Assembly (NCBI RefSeq): GCF_000512735.1
Contig: NZ_CP007028.1
Coordinates: 1,364,001 to 1,428,000 of the forward strand
Source: Thermocrinis ruber
GTDB lineage: Bacteria; Aquificota; Aquificia; Aquificales; Aquificaceae
Reading direction: 5' to 3'
Length of the DNA stretch: 64,000 nt
Positions 61,622-64,000 of the stretch are shown in pieces. Position numbers and translations under genes: made by a program. Under the pieces are notes generated by a model that ran no database searches, was not told where the DNA came from, and saw nothing but the letters and a program-made list of their open reading frames with translations. Every line of letters begins with the position of its first letter. Position 1 is the stretch's first letter.

Positions 61622-63456
61622 GTTTTGGGTTTGATCCTAACAACCACCTCATCTGGATTGACCGTTTCGCCCACCTGTGCCAGAACCTCCTCCACAACTC
61701 CACTTATGGGTGAATGCACTTCGTTCTCCATCTTCATAGCCTCAACTACAAAGAGCACATCCCCCTCTTTCACCTCATCCCCCGGCTTGACCTTTATATT
61801 GACTATTTTGCCCGATATGGGAGATGCCACATCCCCCAAGGCTACCGGCTTGGACCTCTTGGGTTTTACCTCTGTGCCAAGGCTTGAAAGGTCTCCGCTA
61901 ACTACCTCCGTTGGGCTGAGCTCCCTGACGGGTTTAAGTAGCACCTCTTCTAACCTGCCGTCCAGCCTTATAAAGAAGGTCCTTCCATCTTGGGTGGGCT
62001 CACCCCTTCCCGCTATCTGCACATGGTACTGCTCTCCATGGACGGTGATTACAAACTCCACCGGGATGTTTTCCCTCTTTTCTTCCTTCTCCTCCAGTTC
62101 GGGCACGTAAGGCTCTCCCTTTTCTCTCCACTCAAAGAACTCCTTTGCCACCAATGGGAAGAGGGCATAAGAGAGCACATCCTCTTCGCTCTTTGCTCCC
62201 GCCTTTATGGCTTCTTCTCTGATCCTTTCCAGCTCAGGCTCCAAAAGGTCTGCGGGTCTTATGTGATACAAAGGCTCCTCATCACCCAAAACCTTCCTTA
62301 GAACCTCCTCCTTTATGGGTGCGGGCGGTCTGCCATAAAGACCTTTCACATAGTCTTTGACTTCCTTAGTAACAACCTTGTATCTTTCTCCATGGAGCAC
62401 ATTCAGGAAGGCTTGAGAGCCCACGATCTGGCTGGTGGGCGTTACCAAAGGTGGATAGCCAAGGTCCTCCCGAACCCGGACCACCTCCTCCAAAACATCT
62501 GGGAGTTTTTCTTCCATTCCCTGTTCCCTAAGCTGGCTTATGAAATTGGTGATCATACCGCCCGGAATTTGATGCAAAAGAACACCCACATCTGGGTATG
62601 GTGGCAAAACATCAAACTTTTTGTATTTCTTCCTTACTTGAACAAATAGGTCTCCAGCCTTTTGGTACAGCTTTTCATCCACATCCACTTGGTAGCCAAA
62701 CTCCCTTAGCACATATATCATGATCTCTCCCGCAGGGTGGGAGGTCTGGGAAGAGAGGGAGTAAAAGGCAGTGTCTATCATGTCTGCGCCAGCCTCTATG
62801 CCTTTCAGCTGTGCCATCTCTGCCAAGTTGGCACTGGTTTGGGTATGAAGGTGAACCGGATATTTGGGAAATTCAGATTTCAGGGCTTTCACAAGTTCAT
62901 AAGAGACCTTTGGAGATAAAATCCCCGCCTGGTCCTTTATGGATATTATGTCTATGCCCATATCTACCAACTGCCGGGCTATCTCCACATAGTATTCCAC
63001 CGTATGCACAGGGCTTATGGTATAAGAGAGAACCCCCTTAACAATGGCACCCACCTTCTTGGCAGTTTCTATTGCCTTCCTTAGGTTTCTGGTATCGTTA
63101 AGGGCATCAAAAATCCTAAAAACTTCTATACCATTGTCGTAAGCTTTTTTCACAAAGGCTTCCACCACGTCATCCGGATAGTGTCTGTAGCCTACCAAAT
63201 TTTGACCTCTCAAAAGCATTTCCAGTTTAGTGTTTTTAGCCCTCTCTTTGAACTTCCTGAGCCTTTCCCAAGGGTCTTCCTTTAGAAACCTCAAGCACAC
63301 ATCAAAGGTGGCTCCACCCCAAACCTCTAAGGAGTAAAAACCGCACTTATCAAGGATTTCAACGATATCCAGCATATCCTCCGTCCTTACCCTTGTGGCA
63401 AGGAGGGACTGAATGCCATCTCTTAGGGATACATCGGTGATTTCTATCTTCCTCAT
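61618..63456 (-). CDS. Biotin-dependent carboxylase subunit (PycB/OadA family; pyruvate or 2-oxoglutarate carboxylase)
   Basis: 612 residues. Carboxyltransferase domain (about 1-460) beginning ITDVSLRDGIQSLLATR with the metal His pair in HLHTQT, then a biotin carrier domain with the biotinyl Lys K575 in EAMKMEN. This is the two-subunit type whose partner is a separate biotin carboxylase, not seen here. In Hydrogenobacter thermophilus such proteins include CfiA, the large subunit of 2-oxoglutarate carboxylase of the reductive TCA cycle, and pyruvate carboxylase. The two cannot be separated by eye. First gene of the eight-gene operon. Confidence 0.88.
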   Translation of the reverse strand: MRKIEITDVSLRDGIQSLLATRVRTEDMLDIVEILDKCGFYSLEVWGGATFDVCLRFLKEDPWERLRKFKERAKNTKLEMLLRGQNLVGYRHYPDDVVEAFVKKAYDNGIEVFRIFDALNDTRNLRKAIETAKKVGAIVKGVLSYTISPVHTVEYYVEIARQLVDMGIDIISIKDQAGILSPKVSYELVKALKSEFPKYPVHLHTQTSANLAEMAQLKGIEAGADMIDTAFYSLSSQTSHPAGEIMIYVLREFGYQVDVDEKLYQKAGDLFVQVRKKYKKFDVLPPYPDVGVLLHQIPGGMITNFISQLREQGMEEKLPDVLEEVVRVREDLGYPPLVTPTSQIVGSQAFLNVLHGERYKVVTKEVKDYVKGLYGRPPAPIKEEVLRKVLGDEEPLYHIRPADLLEPELERIREEAIKAGAKSEEDVLSYALFPLVAKEFFEWREKGEPYVPELEEKEEKRENIPVEFVITVHGEQYHVQIAGRGEPTQDGRTFFIRLDGRLEEVLLKPVRELSPTEVVSGDLSSLGTEVKPKRSKPVALGDVASPISGKIVNIKVKPGDEVKEGDVLFVVEAMKMENEVHSPISGVVEEVLAQVGETVNPDEVVVRIKPKT

Positions 63457-63475
63457 GTGGTAAAATTATAAAGCC

Positions 63476-64000
63476 ATGGGAGTTAAGATAGACATAAACA
63501 GCATACAGAGGGATATGTTTATTGAGCATAACGGACAACCCCACAGAGTTTTGGACTATGAACACGTGAAGCCGGGCAAAGGACAAGCCTTTGTGCGGGT
63601 AAAGGCAAAGAACATGAGCACGGGCAATGTGATTGAAATAACCTACAAGGCCTCCGACAGCATAGAACTGGCGGACTTTGAGCAGGTGTTTGCGGAATAC
63701 TCATACAACGACGGTGATTATTACTACTTTGTAAGCAAGACCACCTACGAGATGCTTGCTGTTCCCGCCAAGAACATAGAAAACGAAATAAAGTTCCTGA
63801 AAGAGGGCATGGAGGTTGTAGTGTTTATATATAAGGGTCAGCCCATAGGTATAGAGTTGCCAAGACATGTGGAACTAAAGGTGGTGGAAACGGAGCCCGC
63901 CTTTAAGGGAGATACCGCTGCGGGTGGTTCTAAGCCCGCCAAGTTGGAAACCGGCGCGGTGGTGCAAGTACCATTCTTTGTGGAAGAGGGGGACATAATA
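63476..64000 (+). CDS. efp: Elongation factor P (3' end beyond the window)
   Basis: 175 residues are visible; the gene runs off the window end, with perhaps 10-20 residues missing. N-terminal KOW-like domain with HVKPGKGQAFVRV, where K35 is the residue modified in other bacteria, and two OB domains (IELPRHVELKVVETEP, VQVPFFVEEGD). EF-P relieves ribosome stalling at polyproline. The ATG at 63476 lies 3 bases after a TATAAA box. Confidence 0.95.
   Translation, partial: MGVKIDINSIQRDMFIEHNGQPHRVLDYEHVKPGKGQAFVRVKAKNMSTGNVIEITYKASDSIELADFEQVFAEYSYNDGDYYYFVSKTTYEMLAVPAKNIENEIKFLKEGMEVVVFIYKGQPIGIELPRHVELKVVETEPAFKGDTAAGGSKPAKLETGAVVQVPFFVEEGDII

Overview
The window is a 64 kb stretch of chromosome from a thermophilic bacterium, most probably of the Aquificaceae (Aquifex / Hydrogenobacter / Thermocrinis group). 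This is inferred from the protein sequences (LysA, the five-subunit-type 2-oxoacid:ferredoxin oxidoreductase-like subunits, the biotin-dependent pyruvate or 2-oxoglutarate carboxylase subunit, futalosine-route MqnA, system II CcsA), the Lys/Glu-rich composition, and the extreme compactness. Biosynthetic genes are scattered singly (trpD, hisIE, hisH, asd, lysA, ilvE, pyrD) instead of lying in classical operons. Almost the whole window is coding. Nine of the twelve convergent gene junctions overlap, and many genes start a few bases after a TATAAT-like box with no Shine-Dalgarno sequence, which suggests leaderless mRNAs. No insertion sequence, prophage or rRNA gene was seen.

Layout. 0-6.6 kb: Fe-dependent alcohol dehydrogenase and a DksA-like protein, divergent from an rpmE-prfA-dnaG-truA operon; then a pteridine-reductase-like SDR and tRNA-Val(GAC). 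6.7-16.8 kb: moaC (with a degenerate MoaB-like tail), rtcB, lysA, alaS, a flavodoxin, and rimP-nusA-rlmD. 16.85-17.89 kb: a CRISPR array of nine 29-bp repeats without cas genes, followed by a 463-bp non-coding leader region with a near-consensus promoter firing leftward into the array. 17.9-25.4 kb: DUF2325, rimM, a structured leader ahead of a YkvA-like gene and an orphan DppB-type permease, DJ-1, rlmI, an MsbA-type exporter, dnaJ, and an isolated pair resembling the D and E subunits of 2-oxoacid:ferredoxin oxidoreductase.

25.4-38.7 kb: aspC, tpx, a FliK-like gene divergent from a BamA/Omp85 protein, galU, cyclopropane synthase, an orphan MlaF-type ATPase, a ubiquitin-like sulfur carrier ending Gly-Gly-Phe, trpD, mqnA, a membrane protein, a cupin, an M28 peptidase and ilvE. 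38.7-47.8 kb: rpmF-plsX-fabH-murF, then a complete TolC/MFP/RND efflux system. 47.8-53.5 kb: a degenerate EAL-HDOD protein, ccsA, rpsF-ssb-rpsR-rplI behind a structured leader, and asd - JAMM peptidase - hisIE. 53.5-64 kb: pyrD with a COG2187 kinase-like gene, and an eight-gene leftward operon (carboxylase, PhoB-type regulator, metallophosphoesterase, der, nadD, beta-CASP nuclease, hisH, TPR lipoprotein) in which most neighbours overlap at start and stop codons. The window ends inside efp.

Points most worth following: the CRISPR array abutting the rimP promoter, the alternative-helix leader at 18.73-18.80 kb, the GGF-tailed sulfur carrier together with a JAMM protease, the isolated PorD/PorE-like pair, and the overlapping palindromic promoters between divergent genes.
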